A stretch of 64,000 nucleotides of DNA. Source: Pseudomonadota bacterium (GTDB taxonomy: Bacteria; Bdellovibrionota_C; UBA2361; SZUA-149; DAOLCO01). A program made the translations under genes and the position numbers. Where the stretch lies: positions 1 to 64,000 of the forward strand of contig JAIYCX010000064.1 in the NCBI GenBank assembly GCA_027487795.1, in the 5' to 3' direction. The notes under the pieces were generated by a model that was not told where the DNA came from, did not search any database, and worked only from the letters and a program-made list of their open reading frames with translations. Below are positions 1 to 8,329 of the stretch, in pieces; position 1 is the first letter of the stretch; every line of letters begins with the position of its first letter.

Positions 1-140
1 ACCGAAGGAGTTTCTACGGCCCATGTAATTTTACATCCTGGAATAGAATTATGAAGATGAGTAACTAGGGGGAAAGCTCTGATGACATCGCCTATCGCAC
101 CTAGAAGCACTATAAGTATTGAAGGATTATTATGCATCAT
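1..140 (-). CDS. Heptosyltransferase (GT9), N-terminal fragment cut by window edge
   Basis: The complement opens with two adjacent ATG codons and reads MMHNNPSILIVLLGAIGDVI, followed by residues ending ITWAVET. This is the N-terminal Rossmann start of glycosyltransferase family 9 (ADP-heptose:LPS heptosyltransferases), where ILxxxLGxxGDVI is the hallmark. The start codon overlaps the stop of the upstream sugar kinase gene as ATGA, so the two are translationally coupled. Only about 46 residues lie in the window and the reading frame runs off base 1. The product would add heptose to the inner LPS core in the cytoplasm, which fits the neighbouring kinase and second heptosyltransferase. Confidence 0.75.
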   Translation of the reverse strand, partial: MMHNNPSILIVLLGAIGDVIRAFPLVTHLHNSIPGCKITWAVETPS

Positions 141-931
141 ATTAATGGGCGTTCTTCGCATGCTATAAAGTTTTTACGTAGTCCTGCTTCAAAAGAAATT
201 TGCATCTCCTTCTTTAAATCTTCATTATGAACTCTCTTAATGAGACTCTTATTCCATCTATCAATTAAAAAATCTAAATCTTCTTCACTAGTGCTAGAAA
301 CCTTAGCTTTATCAAAATCTATTAAATAACAACTACCATGAGAAGTTAAAACATTACCTAAATGTAAATCATGATGTCTTATACCCAAAGAAAGACAGCT
401 AGAAGCTAGTTCTCCGCTTCTAAAACATAAATCTAATATAACACTTTTTGCTGTATTATTTACTTCTAATTGATTAACCAAATCTAATAAAGTACTCGCA
501 TTATTTAAATTTTCAAGACAAAGGTAGCCAGAATAATAAAATGGCATATTACAAGCTTTAACTATTGCAGAAACAGGTTTTGGTACATTTATTCCCTTAC
601 TTCTCAGAAAGATTAGCACCTTAAATTCATTAAACACTCTTGTATGTTTAGGAATACTGATAGAAAAAAATTTATTTTTATAAAACTTCAAGAAAACAGA
701 CTTTGCTAATAAACCACCGTGAGTAAGAGTTTTAATAATTATCTCTTTCTTAATAGACTCATTAGTAGTTAAAAAAGATTTTATTAACTTAGCTCTTCCT
801 GTGAAATTATTATCATTAGCTTCTTCAGAATATAAAGGTTTTTCTATTAAGTTTAAAATAGTATCTATTTCACTTTCATACTCTTTTAATAGCATGAAGT
901 AGTAAGATTGTTTTTTAATTTCTATGAACAC
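137..931 (-). CDS. LPS core sugar kinase, KdkA/WaaP family
   Basis: This 264-residue protein has the active-site signature of the small kinase-like proteins that phosphorylate Kdo or heptose in the LPS inner core. The catalytic loop GIRHHDLHLGN (about 183-193, Asp188 and Asn193) and the metal-binding LIDFDKAK (Asp205) are both present. A hydrophobic stretch before them resembles the kinase hinge. The start is GTG with a weak AGGT upstream; an in-frame ATG at residue 13 is an alternative. It lies 18 bp after a heptosyltransferase gene and overlaps the next heptosyltransferase by ATGA, so it is part of an LPS-core operon. Whether the acceptor is Kdo (KdkA) or heptose (WaaP) cannot be told from sequence alone. 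Confidence 0.8.
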   Translation of the reverse strand: MFIEIKKQSYYFMLLKEYESEIDTILNLIEKPLYSEEANDNNFTGRAKLIKSFLTTNESIKKEIIIKTLTHGGLLAKSVFLKFYKNKFFSISIPKHTRVFNEFKVLIFLRSKGINVPKPVSAIVKACNMPFYYSGYLCLENLNNASTLLDLVNQLEVNNTAKSVILDLCFRSGELASSCLSLGIRHHDLHLGNVLTSHGSCYLIDFDKAKVSSTSEEDLDFLIDRWNKSLIKRVHNEDLKKEMQISFEAGLRKNFIACEERPLI

Positions 932-949
932 TATTTACCTAATTAAGTT

Positions 950-1996
950 CTAATCTAATAATTTCTTAATCGCAGAGATTACCATAGATTGACTAATACC
1001 AAGTTGGCAAGCGTTCGTTCCTAAAGGACAAGTTTGACCCCCATGTCTCCCGCAAGGACGACATTCTAAGCCTTTTAACTCTACTATTTCATGTTTGACC
1101 ATCCAAGGAGTAAATCCTTGCTCTGGTACAGTTGCACAAAAAATTGAGACTACTGGTGTACCCATAGCAGAGGCGATATGTAGAGGTGAAGAATCATTAC
1201 AAAGTAGTACTTTAGCTTTACTTATAACAAATGCAGACTGCCTTAAGCTTAACTTACCTGTAAAATCTTGAAATAATTTACTACCTGAAGGATCTTTGGC
1301 TAGTAAAAGATCCCCTAATTCTAATGTAATTTTTTTAGATTTTTCAACTTCAGTTGGTGATCCCAGTAATGCGACACCTATTCCATTTGATAAATAATAT
1401 TTAACTACAGAGCTAAAGCCCACAGCCGTCCATTCCTTAGTAGCCCAAACACTACTAGGTGAGACTGCTATAAAATTTTCTGTAAATTCAGCTAATAAAT
1501 TCTTATTAGCTTCTAAAAACTCTGATCCTAAACAAATTTTTAGAGGTATTTTTTTATCCTCTACTGGAATATTTAGACTTCTAAAAATAGCTAAATTCCT
1601 AAGCACTTCATGTTTTAAATCAGATCTTTTTGATTTTTTTGTGTAGAGAAAATTTAAGTTTGATTCGAAAAATCCAATGCGTTCGGGAATTCTTGACAAA
1701 AATAACATCAAAGAAGTTCTATATGATTTATGAAGACTAAAAGCTTTAGTAAAACCTTTACTCTTTAATAATTTAGCTAGTCTAAATAAACCCGTAATAC
1801 CAGCATCAGCCCCTCTTTTATCATAGACTAATACTTCATGAAGATCTGGATTATCTAATAAAAGATCTTTTGCTTGAGGAGTGGTAAGAAATGTAATTTT
1901 ACTACTAGGGTAGAGTTCTTTCATTGCAGCGATTACTGGAGTTGAAAGAACTACATCCCCTAGGAAACCTGTTTGAATAATCAATATGGAGTTCAA
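950..1996 (-). CDS. waaF: ADP-heptose:LPS heptosyltransferase II, GT9
   Basis: The 348-residue protein begins MNSILIIQTGFLGDVVLSTP, the standard GT9 start, and keeps the C-terminal donor-site block CNDSSPLHIASAMGTPVVSI. A WATKEW segment precedes it and a cysteine-rich tail (ECRPCGRHGGQTC) follows, typical of WaaF/RfaF. It would transfer L-glycero-D-manno-heptose to the LPS inner core on the cytoplasmic face. The start codon is TTG at 1996-1994. No better start fits, because GT9 proteins normally begin at this point. The only Shine-Dalgarno-like sequence, AGAAG seven bases upstream, lies inside a perfect hairpin (2002-2030). It is the first gene of the LPS-core run that continues to base 1. 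Confidence 0.88.
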   Translation of the reverse strand: MNSILIIQTGFLGDVVLSTPVIAAMKELYPSSKITFLTTPQAKDLLLDNPDLHEVLVYDKRGADAGITGLFRLAKLLKSKGFTKAFSLHKSYRTSLMLFLSRIPERIGFFESNLNFLYTKKSKRSDLKHEVLRNLAIFRSLNIPVEDKKIPLKICLGSEFLEANKNLLAEFTENFIAVSPSSVWATKEWTAVGFSSVVKYYLSNGIGVALLGSPTEVEKSKKITLELGDLLLAKDPSGSKLFQDFTGKLSLRQSAFVISKAKVLLCNDSSPLHIASAMGTPVVSIFCATVPEQGFTPWMVKHEIVELKGLECRPCGRHGGQTCPLGTNACQLGISQSMVISAIKKLLD

Positions 1997-2001
1997 GCTA
2001 A

Positions 2002-2030
2002 ATCTTCTGAAATAAATTATTTCAGAAGAT
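2002..2030 (-). promoter_or_regulatory. Hairpin enclosing the waaF ribosome-binding site
   Basis: ATCTTCTGAAAT (2002-2013) and ATTTCAGAAGAT (2019-2030) form a perfect 12-bp stem with a 5-nt loop. On the minus-strand transcript the 3' arm carries AGAAG, the only Shine-Dalgarno-like sequence for the TTG start at 1996. No U-tract follows on either strand, so a simple intrinsic terminator is less likely than a translational control hairpin. Confidence 0.5.
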
Positions 2031-2052
2031 ATTAAACTTTACTTCAAGAAAC

Positions 2053-2955
2053 TCAAGCAGCAAATAATTTTAATTGAAGGCCCTCGGCTTCTTTCATCTC
2101 TGGAAGACTTAGATGCCCACTTGAAACTCGCTCTATAAGAGAATAAAGCTCCTCATGACAGTTAGATCTCAAAAAAGTAGTCTCATTATCTGACTCAAGT
2201 TTTGTAGCAATGCTAGTTAGCTTTAAACTAGCTTCTTCCGACTTAGTGCCATGATATAATGGCTCCATTAATATCCTGTCAGAATAAGCTGTTAAAACTT
2301 CAGCAAATTTCCAAAGATCTCCTTTAGTGTCTCCAAAAGGTAGTATAGGAGAGACAGAGAAAGAAACATCAATACCCTGTTGTCTTAGACCCGAAGCCGT
2401 ATTCAGTCTCTCCTCTAATCTTGTTTGACCAGGGGTATAACGAACTATTGATTTTTCAAGCCTAGTTTCAAACGGTATTACTGCAAAAGCTCTATTACCT
2501 AATTTTTTCATTAAGGGTAAAGCTGCGAGTAACATCTTTGATCTAGACTGGATAACAACTCGTGCTGGACTAAATTTTTCTATAACATCCAGACATGCCA
2601 TAGTTTGAGCAAACTTTTTTGAAAAAGAATGAAAAGGGTCGGAAAAGACACCTAAATAAATTACTGTTCTATCCCAAGTTCGCTTTTTAGATAAACTTGC
2701 AAAACTTTTCTCTAGCTCTGACTTAAAATCTTCTCTAAATACAAAGAACCTACCTTGAGGCACCATTAAATCTCTAGTTTCTTTTAACCTTAGAGAGAAT
2801 GGATCAATCCCCATAGTCGTAGCACTAGCTTTATGGACAGTTAGCGACACTCCATTTGGATACGCATTTAAAGATACAACCCTAGTCGCACCTGCAGCTA
2901 ATCCTTTGGTAAATGTATTTACTTCTTCGATTTTCAAGTCAGAACTATATTTCAT
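2053..2955 (-). CDS. Radical-SAM/SplB-like protein lacking Fe-S cysteines
   Basis: The 300-residue protein follows the layout of the Rv2578c/spore-photoproduct-lyase-like radical SAM family. It has an N-terminal segment, then YLGVFSDPFHSF, a VIQSRSKMLLAALPLM strand-helix unit, an ETR-containing segment followed by ERLNTASGLRQQGIDVSFSV, and SPILPFGD. Family members normally carry NPYRGCxHGCxYCYA near residue 30, whose three cysteines bind the 4Fe-4S cluster. Here the same place reads NAYPNGVSLTVHKASA (30-45) and all three cysteines are gone; only two cysteines exist in the whole protein. Radical chemistry is therefore unlikely. The start is well supported: GGAGG lies four bases before the ATG. 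The function is unknown. The alignment to the family is from memory and is an inference. Confidence 0.6.
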   Translation of the reverse strand: MKYSSDLKIEEVNTFTKGLAAGATRVVSLNAYPNGVSLTVHKASATTMGIDPFSLRLKETRDLMVPQGRFFVFREDFKSELEKSFASLSKKRTWDRTVIYLGVFSDPFHSFSKKFAQTMACLDVIEKFSPARVVIQSRSKMLLAALPLMKKLGNRAFAVIPFETRLEKSIVRYTPGQTRLEERLNTASGLRQQGIDVSFSVSPILPFGDTKGDLWKFAEVLTAYSDRILMEPLYHGTKSEEASLKLTSIATKLESDNETTFLRSNCHEELYSLIERVSSGHLSLPEMKEAEGLQLKLFAA

Positions 2956-3317
2956 ATGACCTCCATGTTTTGCGATCTAAATAACCCTTGCACAACTCCA
3001 GCAAGGCAAGAAACTTCAACATTGAGTTAGTATTTACTTCGACAACAAATCAGAAAGTTTTTTAATTACTTTTCTAATCTAATTGCAGTTATATAATGAA
3101 TAAAACCTTAGTTCAAGTAAATTAAAGCAAATAAGCTAAGTAACGAATATTCATTCTGATTTTTTATTCTCCAATGATTTCAGCTAGTTATCAAAGCATA
3201 AAAATAAGTTCAATAAATTCGATATATTGCACAGCTAATTTACTTCAAGTTAGTTGAACCTAATTCAATAAAAGTTAAATCATAACAAATAAGAATAGCT
3301 CAAATAAAATAAAATTT
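2956..3317. other. Divergent intergenic region
   Basis: About 360 bp of very AT-rich DNA lie between two divergently transcribed genes. The complement holds the strong ribosome-binding site of the radical-SAM-like gene. An inverted repeat, CCTTGC (2986-2991) and GCAAGG (3001-3006), sits about 30 bases upstream of that gene's start and could be an operator. No other convincing structure or promoter was found. Confidence 0.4.
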
Positions 3318-3701
3318 ATGATGATATCAGCACAAAATACAGATAACAGCTTAGATATGATTGAATCAGTTATTGAGTTCTCAACTGATACTTTAATAAA
3401 TAAGAACTCTAATCAACTAGGAGATATAGGAGATTACTTAAAAAAGATTAGAGCTGATAAAAAAACTTCGGTAAGAATAAGAACATCTTCCCCGTTGCTT
3501 TTGCTTTTAATACCGCTGATAATACCTCTCAAAAATCGTATTACGATAGAACTAGAATTCAAAAATGAATCTTTAACAAGTTCAAGCCTAGAAGGAAATG
3601 AAATATCTAGAATCAGAAAATTTAAAGAAATCCTCCAAGTTGGAAATACTATTTCCGAATGTGGGATTGACGTGGTCTATTCAAAGCAAATTTTATCTTA
3701 G
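3318..3701 (+). CDS. Hypothetical protein, 127 aa
   Basis: I do not recognise this protein. It has a charged N-terminal half, a strongly hydrophobic run LLLLLIPLIIPL (about 60-71) and a basic, charged C-terminal half. No ribosome-binding site is evident before the ATG. Its last 104 bases overlap, in another frame, the start region of the M48 lipoprotein gene if that gene uses its first ATG. The overlap shrinks to about 40 bases if a GTG or TTG start nearer the signal peptide is used. Composition looks coding, but the gene could be spurious. Confidence 0.4.
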   Translation: MMISAQNTDNSLDMIESVIEFSTDTLINKNSNQLGDIGDYLKKIRADKKTSVRIRTSSPLLLLLIPLIIPLKNRITIELEFKNESLTSSSLEGNEISRIRKFKEILQVGNTISECGIDVVYSKQILS

Positions 3702-4779
3702 CGCCACACTTCTAATACTGCTTTTAATAACTTCCTGTACTCCTGCAAGAAGATCCTTTAGTCCAGGTGAAATACCGGTGGCGAAACCTGTAACACCGGC
3801 CGAAGAACAATACGGGCACCAATTACTTAACGAGTTCTCAAAAGAGTACGAACTAGACTATGATCATCCTAGAAGAGCGGAGGTTGATCATATAATGAAT
3901 AGAATTACGAATGCTTTAGGAGCAGCTAAACTACCTTGGCATGTCCATGTTTTCAAAGCACCACAAGTTAAAAATGCTGCTGCAACAAAGGGAAATCATA
4001 TCTTCGTATGGACCGGCATGATCGATGCCACAAAAGATGAAAGCGAACTAGCAGGTATCATTTCACATGAAGTAGCACACGTCATATCTAGACATACAGA
4101 TGCTTCTGAAGAAGAAAATCTTAGAAAAATATTAGTAAACATTGGCGCAATGGCAGCAGGGGCCGCAGCAAATATTGCCATAGGCGGAACAGGTGGTAGC
4201 ATCGCAGGAGATATCGCTTCAAATGCAACTGGTAAACTTGGTGCTGGTATTCTAGTTTACCCTTATGACAGAGCTAAAGAACTTGAAGCAGATGAGATTG
4301 GACTTTTCATTAGCGCTAAGGCTGGGTACGATCCTAAGTCCGTTATAAATTTTTGGCAAAGAGCTCTTAGTGATCCAGCCTTTAGTTCTGGCATACCATT
4401 CTTCTCAACACATCCACCTGCAGCAGATAGATTAACTAACCTACAAAGACTAATACCTGCTGCTGAAATGGCACAAAATAAAACCGCTCAAAATACACAA
4501 AACAAAAATATTGTAGGACAAAACACAAACCACAATACTATAAAAGAAATCGCACCTCCTTTAACGGTCCCATCAAATCAAAATATTAATATTAAAAAAG
4601 AATATCCAAAAATAAAACCTACAGTAACCAAGACTGTAGTAACCCCAAATAGCACTGGAAATAATTCTAATGAAAATTTAGAAACAAAAACTAAAGGTAT
4701 TAAGTCTGATCAACCACTTACTGGAAATGATAGTTTTGATGTAGGTCCAGATATAATGAAAGAAAGATTTGGTAAGTAA
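3598..4779 (+). CDS. M48 family zinc metallopeptidase lipoprotein
   Basis: HEVAH (157-161) within GIISHEVAHVISRH is the zinc-binding helix of M48 peptidases. The downstream ELEADEIG (about 228-235) supplies the third ligand, as in BepA/LoiP-like periplasmic proteases. A lipoprotein signal with the cleavage box LITSC places the lipidated cysteine at residue 47. From the first ATG the signal would be unusually long. In-frame GTG (3661) or TTG (3667) codons would give a normal signal of about 24-26 residues, so the true start is uncertain; neither has a good ribosome-binding site. The C-terminal third (after about residue 290) is Asn/Thr/Lys-rich and probably disordered. The likely role is outer-membrane or periplasmic protein quality control. 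Confidence 0.85.
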   Translation: MKYLESENLKKSSKLEILFPNVGLTWSIQSKFYLSATLLILLLITSCTPARRSFSPGEIPVAKPVTPAEEQYGHQLLNEFSKEYELDYDHPRRAEVDHIMNRITNALGAAKLPWHVHVFKAPQVKNAAATKGNHIFVWTGMIDATKDESELAGIISHEVAHVISRHTDASEEENLRKILVNIGAMAAGAAANIAIGGTGGSIAGDIASNATGKLGAGILVYPYDRAKELEADEIGLFISAKAGYDPKSVINFWQRALSDPAFSSGIPFFSTHPPAADRLTNLQRLIPAAEMAQNKTAQNTQNKNIVGQNTNHNTIKEIAPPLTVPSNQNINIKKEYPKIKPTVTKTVVTPNSTGNNSNENLETKTKGIKSDQPLTGNDSFDVGPDIMKERFGK

Positions 4780-4822
4780 AGTATAAAGAAATATGTCTAA
4801 CATTAAAAAAGAATGGAGAATT

Positions 4823-5200
4823 ATGAATAAAATCAATAAAAACAGCGCTTTTGCTTTAATTTTGCTATTAAGCACATCGGTTGTAGCTGATCCAGATATA
4901 GAAAAAGGAAAAGTAATATACAACGGAGTTGGAGGCTGTACAGCATGTCACGGAGCTTTAGGTGCAGGTGATGGAGCTGCTGCCGCGGCCTTAACACCAA
5001 AACCTGCTAGCTTTCAAACTGGTGTGTTTAAATATGACACAGATGGCGATGGTAAGACCGGAACTATAAATGATATTGCAAATATTGTTGGATACGGTGC
5101 TCAAAAATACGGCGGAAGTATGATGATGGTAGCTAGAGCTGATATTCCAGAAGCTGATAGAAAAGCCTTAGCTAAGTATGTTTTGTCTTTGAAAAAATAA
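4823..5200 (+). CDS. Small periplasmic class I cytochrome c
   Basis: Starting at the ATG at 4823, the protein is 125 residues: a signal peptide ending near SVVAD, then a single haem-binding CTACH (Cys39, Cys42, His43). A distal SMMM segment could provide the methionine ligand, and the protein ends in the usual C-terminal helix (DRKALAKYVLSLKK). The layout matches small soluble class I c-type cytochromes that shuttle electrons in the periplasm. An earlier in-frame ATG at 4793 has no ribosome-binding site, while GGAG lies four bases before 4823. A strong terminator follows. The gene begins about 40 bp after the M48 peptidase gene and may share its transcript. Confidence 0.85.
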   Translation: MNKINKNSAFALILLLSTSVVADPDIEKGKVIYNGVGGCTACHGALGAGDGAAAAALTPKPASFQTGVFKYDTDGDGKTGTINDIANIVGYGAQKYGGSMMMVARADIPEADRKALAKYVLSLKK

Positions 5201-5220
5201 AGATTAAATTTGGAATTTAT

Positions 5221-5252
5221 ATTGGGGTTACAAAGTAACCCCAATTATTTTT
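5221..5252 (+). terminator. Rho-independent terminator after cytochrome c gene
   Basis: ATTGGGGTTAC (5221-5231) and GTAACCCCAAT (5235-5245) form an 11-bp stem with an AAA loop, followed by TATTTTT. It lies between the convergent cytochrome and trypsin-like genes. Confidence 0.9.
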
Positions 5253-5256
5253 CTGC

Positions 5257-6096
5257 CTACTTAGAAGAAAAATTCCCTCCAACTTGTTGTATAAAATTCC
5301 GAACTGATGGATCTCTCACGCTCGTGTACAAGGTCTCATCGCCTTTTGCACAAACAGTATCTGCGTCTATTCCTGGACTACTACCGGAAACAACTCCCGA
5401 AATAACTGGTTGTCCATTTCTTTCAACAACAACTGGCCCACCAGAATCACCGAAACAAGGATGTGCCTGATTACCTTGAAATCTTAAAATCACATGGTTT
5501 GTGGTCACTGCAGCAATCAGTGCTTCCCCTGCTCTAGGAATACCCGAATCATTAGAAGTAGAAGTGGTAAGTCCAAAACCTCCAATAAATGCTGGCTCAC
5601 CAACAACTGGATCAGCTGATTGAAGCAAAGCTAAAGGAGTAACCCCAAAATCACCATTGATTCTAACAAATGCAGCATCTCTTGTTGGAGCACTAGATTG
5701 ACTTCCACGATCGTAGGAATCCAGCTTACCAAAATCCACTGCTTGAAAAGTTCCAAAAGAAGTGACCACATCTACCCCGACAACTACGTCATCAAAACAA
5801 TGTGCTGCTGTTAAAACAACATTAGAAGAAATAATAGATCCCGTACAAGTTCCACCTGATAACAAAGTCTTAATATCTAGCCTAACTAACGGGCTTCTCT
5901 TTGAAGAAAAAGTACATGTCTCACCATTAGAAATCTTATTCTTAGATAAGTTGAATACAGAGCAGGCGTTTGTATCTGGATTTGGATCTACAGAATTATC
6001 ATCTTTAGAATCGCTGCCGCATGCGTTTAATACTATTACAAACAATATAGGAGCGAATATCCTTACTGTTTTAGAGAGCTTTTGTGTTATATTCAT
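5257..6096 (-). CDS. Trypsin-like serine protease (S1) lipoprotein
   Basis: The 279-residue protein has a lipoprotein signal ending VLNAC (lipidated Cys26). A complete S1 catalytic triad follows: His99 in VLTAAHC, Asp140 in TRDAAFVRI, and Ser218 in CFGDSGGP. An SGGTCTGSIIS segment before the histidine matches the usual SGxxCxGxLI motif. It should be an active secreted or outer-membrane-anchored endopeptidase. A short Ser/Asp-rich linker (27-44) separates the anchor from the domain. It is transcribed toward the cytochrome gene and divergently from the ABC exporter. Confidence 0.9.
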   Translation of the reverse strand: MNITQKLSKTVRIFAPILFVIVLNACGSDSKDDNSVDPNPDTNACSVFNLSKNKISNGETCTFSSKRSPLVRLDIKTLLSGGTCTGSIISSNVVLTAAHCFDDVVVGVDVVTSFGTFQAVDFGKLDSYDRGSQSSAPTRDAAFVRINGDFGVTPLALLQSADPVVGEPAFIGGFGLTTSTSNDSGIPRAGEALIAAVTTNHVILRFQGNQAHPCFGDSGGPVVVERNGQPVISGVVSGSSPGIDADTVCAKGDETLYTSVRDPSVRNFIQQVGGNFSSK

Positions 6097-6177
6097 AATG
6101 TTTTATATATGAGGAATATTTAATATAAAATATTGAACACTTAGAATTAAATCTTTTCAAGTCTTATTTTTTCCATA

Positions 6178-7989
6178 ATGCAAAAACATCCAAGTCCAAT
6201 CCCGACCGAAACTACAAAAGCAGATCCAAAAAAACTTAAATTAGTAGCACCTAGAATTTTAACACTATTAAAAGGCGAAGGAGGGCTAATAATACTTGGA
6301 ACTGCTAGTTTATTATTCGGCTCAGCCATTAATCTAACCTTGCCTTACATTATCAAAATCCATGTAAATACCTTAACTCAAACAACTGGTGCGATATTAG
6401 AAGATAGCGGCAAAACTTTTATTTTTTCATTAATTTTACTTTTTATTGTTCAAGGGATCATTTTCTATTTTAGACATTACTTAATACAGACATTAGGATT
6501 AAAAATAGTAAACAAACTGAAAACGGAACTATTTAAAAGTACTATTTATCAAGAAGTAGCATTCTTCGATGCTTCAAAGGTAGGAGATCTCTTAAGTCGC
6601 ATTACTTCAGACACAGAGGCTGTTCAAAGAGGAATTAGTATCAACACCTCCGTTGTACTTCGCTATTCAATTCAAATACTAGGCGGCATAATCTTAATGG
6701 TGTTAATATCACCCCTACTTACATTTTATGTAGTTTTAACAATACCACTGATCGCAACATTAAGTATTTTCTGGTCAAAAAAACTTAAAAAACTTTCTAA
6801 AAAACTCCAAGAAGAACTTGGTGAATCTTCTGTTATTGCCGAAGAAGCATTAACATCTATTAAAGTAGTTAAAATATTTGGTACAGAGCTTTTTGAAATA
6901 TCAAAATTTATAGAAACTAATTTAAAAGTTTTAGATACTGCCAAAAATAGAACAAAAATTGCTGCCATATTTAGCTCTATGATGTCATCTATTCTAAACT
7001 GCGCTGTGGCTTTAATTATTTATCTTGGGCTTTTAGAAGTTTCTTCAGGCAATATGAGTTCTGGCGATCTTACTGCTTTCATACTGTATTGTGTAATAGT
7101 TGCTGTTTCTTTTGGATTTTTATCAAATGCTTGGGCAGAATTAGTTCAATCTGCAGGATCAGCTGAAAGAATCTATGAAATCATAGATAGAAAGTCTGAG
7201 GTATCATCAATAACAAACCTAACTCAAAATAAAAAGAAAATTCAAGGATCTTCTTTTAATATTGAATTTAAATCTGTTTCATTCCACTACGAAACAAGAC
7301 CTGATGTTAAAATTATAGATAATCTAACATTTTCTATCCCTGCTGAAAAAACTATTGCTTTAGTTGGACCATCAGGGGGAGGGAAATCTACTATAGCCTC
7401 ACTAATTCCAAGATTATACGATCCTACCACAGGTGAGATTTATTTTGATGGAATAAACACCAAAGAATTAGACTTAAGAGATCTAAGAGGAATGATCGCA
7501 TACGTCCCACAACAGCCACAGTTATTTAGCGGTTCAATACTTGAAAATATCTCATACGGGAATAAAGACATCAGCGAAGATAGACTATTAGAAATAGTAA
7601 AATTATCTGCTTTAGAAGAACTAGTTAAAAAATCACCTTACGGACTACAAACTATTATAGGCGATAAGGGCATACAACTTAGCGGAGGAGAGAGACAAAG
7701 AGTTGCCATTGCTAGAGCTTTCTTAAGAAATCCAAAGCTACTAATATTGGACGAAGCAACTAGTTCACTTGATAGCGAAAATGAAAAAATAATACAAAAC
7801 GCCCTAGAAGTTCTCTGCAAAAATAGAACCACTCTAATAATTGCTCACAGACTAAGTACTGTGCAGAATGCTTCACAAGTTATAGTCATTAAAGATGGTC
7901 AAATACTAGAACAAGGAACTCACACTGAGTTAATAAGCAAACATGGCGCCTATAAATCCCTGATTGATCACCAACTTTTAAAAGCTTAA
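6178..7989 (+). CDS. ABC exporter half-transporter (MsbA/MDR-like)
   Basis: This 603-residue protein fuses a six-helix exporter domain (about 35-330) to a nucleotide-binding domain. Walker A GPSGGGKST lies near 397-405, the Q-loop at VPQQPQLFSG, the signature LSGGERQRVAIARA near 501, Walker B KLLILDEAT near 520 and the switch histidine in IIAHRLST near 553. Together these are all the elements needed for an active ATPase. It would work as a homodimer in the inner membrane, probably moving a lipid or hydrophobic compound. An MsbA-like lipid A role is possible in this LPS-making cell but a second exporter (44767-46506) is equally eligible. Substrate is not readable from sequence. Confidence 0.85.
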   Translation: MQKHPSPIPTETTKADPKKLKLVAPRILTLLKGEGGLIILGTASLLFGSAINLTLPYIIKIHVNTLTQTTGAILEDSGKTFIFSLILLFIVQGIIFYFRHYLIQTLGLKIVNKLKTELFKSTIYQEVAFFDASKVGDLLSRITSDTEAVQRGISINTSVVLRYSIQILGGIILMVLISPLLTFYVVLTIPLIATLSIFWSKKLKKLSKKLQEELGESSVIAEEALTSIKVVKIFGTELFEISKFIETNLKVLDTAKNRTKIAAIFSSMMSSILNCAVALIIYLGLLEVSSGNMSSGDLTAFILYCVIVAVSFGFLSNAWAELVQSAGSAERIYEIIDRKSEVSSITNLTQNKKKIQGSSFNIEFKSVSFHYETRPDVKIIDNLTFSIPAEKTIALVGPSGGGKSTIASLIPRLYDPTTGEIYFDGINTKELDLRDLRGMIAYVPQQPQLFSGSILENISYGNKDISEDRLLEIVKLSALEELVKKSPYGLQTIIGDKGIQLSGGERQRVAIARAFLRNPKLLILDEATSSLDSENEKIIQNALEVLCKNRTTLIIAHRLSTVQNASQVIVIKDGQILEQGTHTELISKHGAYKSLIDHQLLKA

Positions 7990-8031
7990 GCACTTGTTAT
8001 CATTAGGTAAATTTACCATTTAAAATAACCT

Positions 8032-8046
8032 AAAACCACTTAAGTA
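8032..8046 (+). repeat. Shared 15-mer containing ACCACTTAAGT
   Basis: AAAACCACTTAAGTA occurs here and, inverted, at 20441-20455. The 11-base core also occurs at 22020-22030. All three copies are intergenic. Confidence 0.5.
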
Positions 8047-8112
8047 ATTGTAACATTTCAACGATTATATGTAGACGTGGAGAGAAGTTTTTTTTAGGCA
8101 GGGAAGTTTCTA

Positions 8113-8140
8113 AAAGATTTCACGGAATATCGAAATCTTT
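8113..8140 (+). promoter_or_regulatory. Stem-loop upstream of flagellin
   Basis: AAAGATTTC (8113-8121) and GAAATCTTT (8132-8140) form a perfect 9-bp stem with a 10-nt loop. No U-tract follows, so an operator or RNA structure is more likely than a terminator. Confidence 0.4.
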
Positions 8141-8312
8141 GCAATATGGATGTTGTTTTATACAAGGAGATTAGCTTAGGTTAGTTTTGTTGTGGTGGTG
8201 GTAAAAAAGTACTAGAAGTAAAATTTTAGTAGTGCGGTGAGGATGTTACTTACCAGAGTTAGTTACAGTTTGAATTGCTAGTTGTTAGTAAATTCATCTT
8301 AGGTTTTAATTT

Positions 8313-8329
8313 TTGGCAAATTTTTTGTC
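8313..8329 (+). promoter_or_regulatory. Possible sigma-54 promoter for flagellin
   Basis: TTGGCA followed by TTTTTTGTC gives a good -24 box (GG 8315-8316) and, ten bases later, GT (8327-8328) where GC is expected at -12. It would leave a leader of about 200 nt before the flagellin start. One critical base departs from consensus. Confidence 0.35.

Noticed and set aside
8006..8017. GGTAAATTTACC as terminator of the ABC exporter gene
   Set aside because: The palindrome has no loop space and no U-tract; it is noted only as a possible operator.
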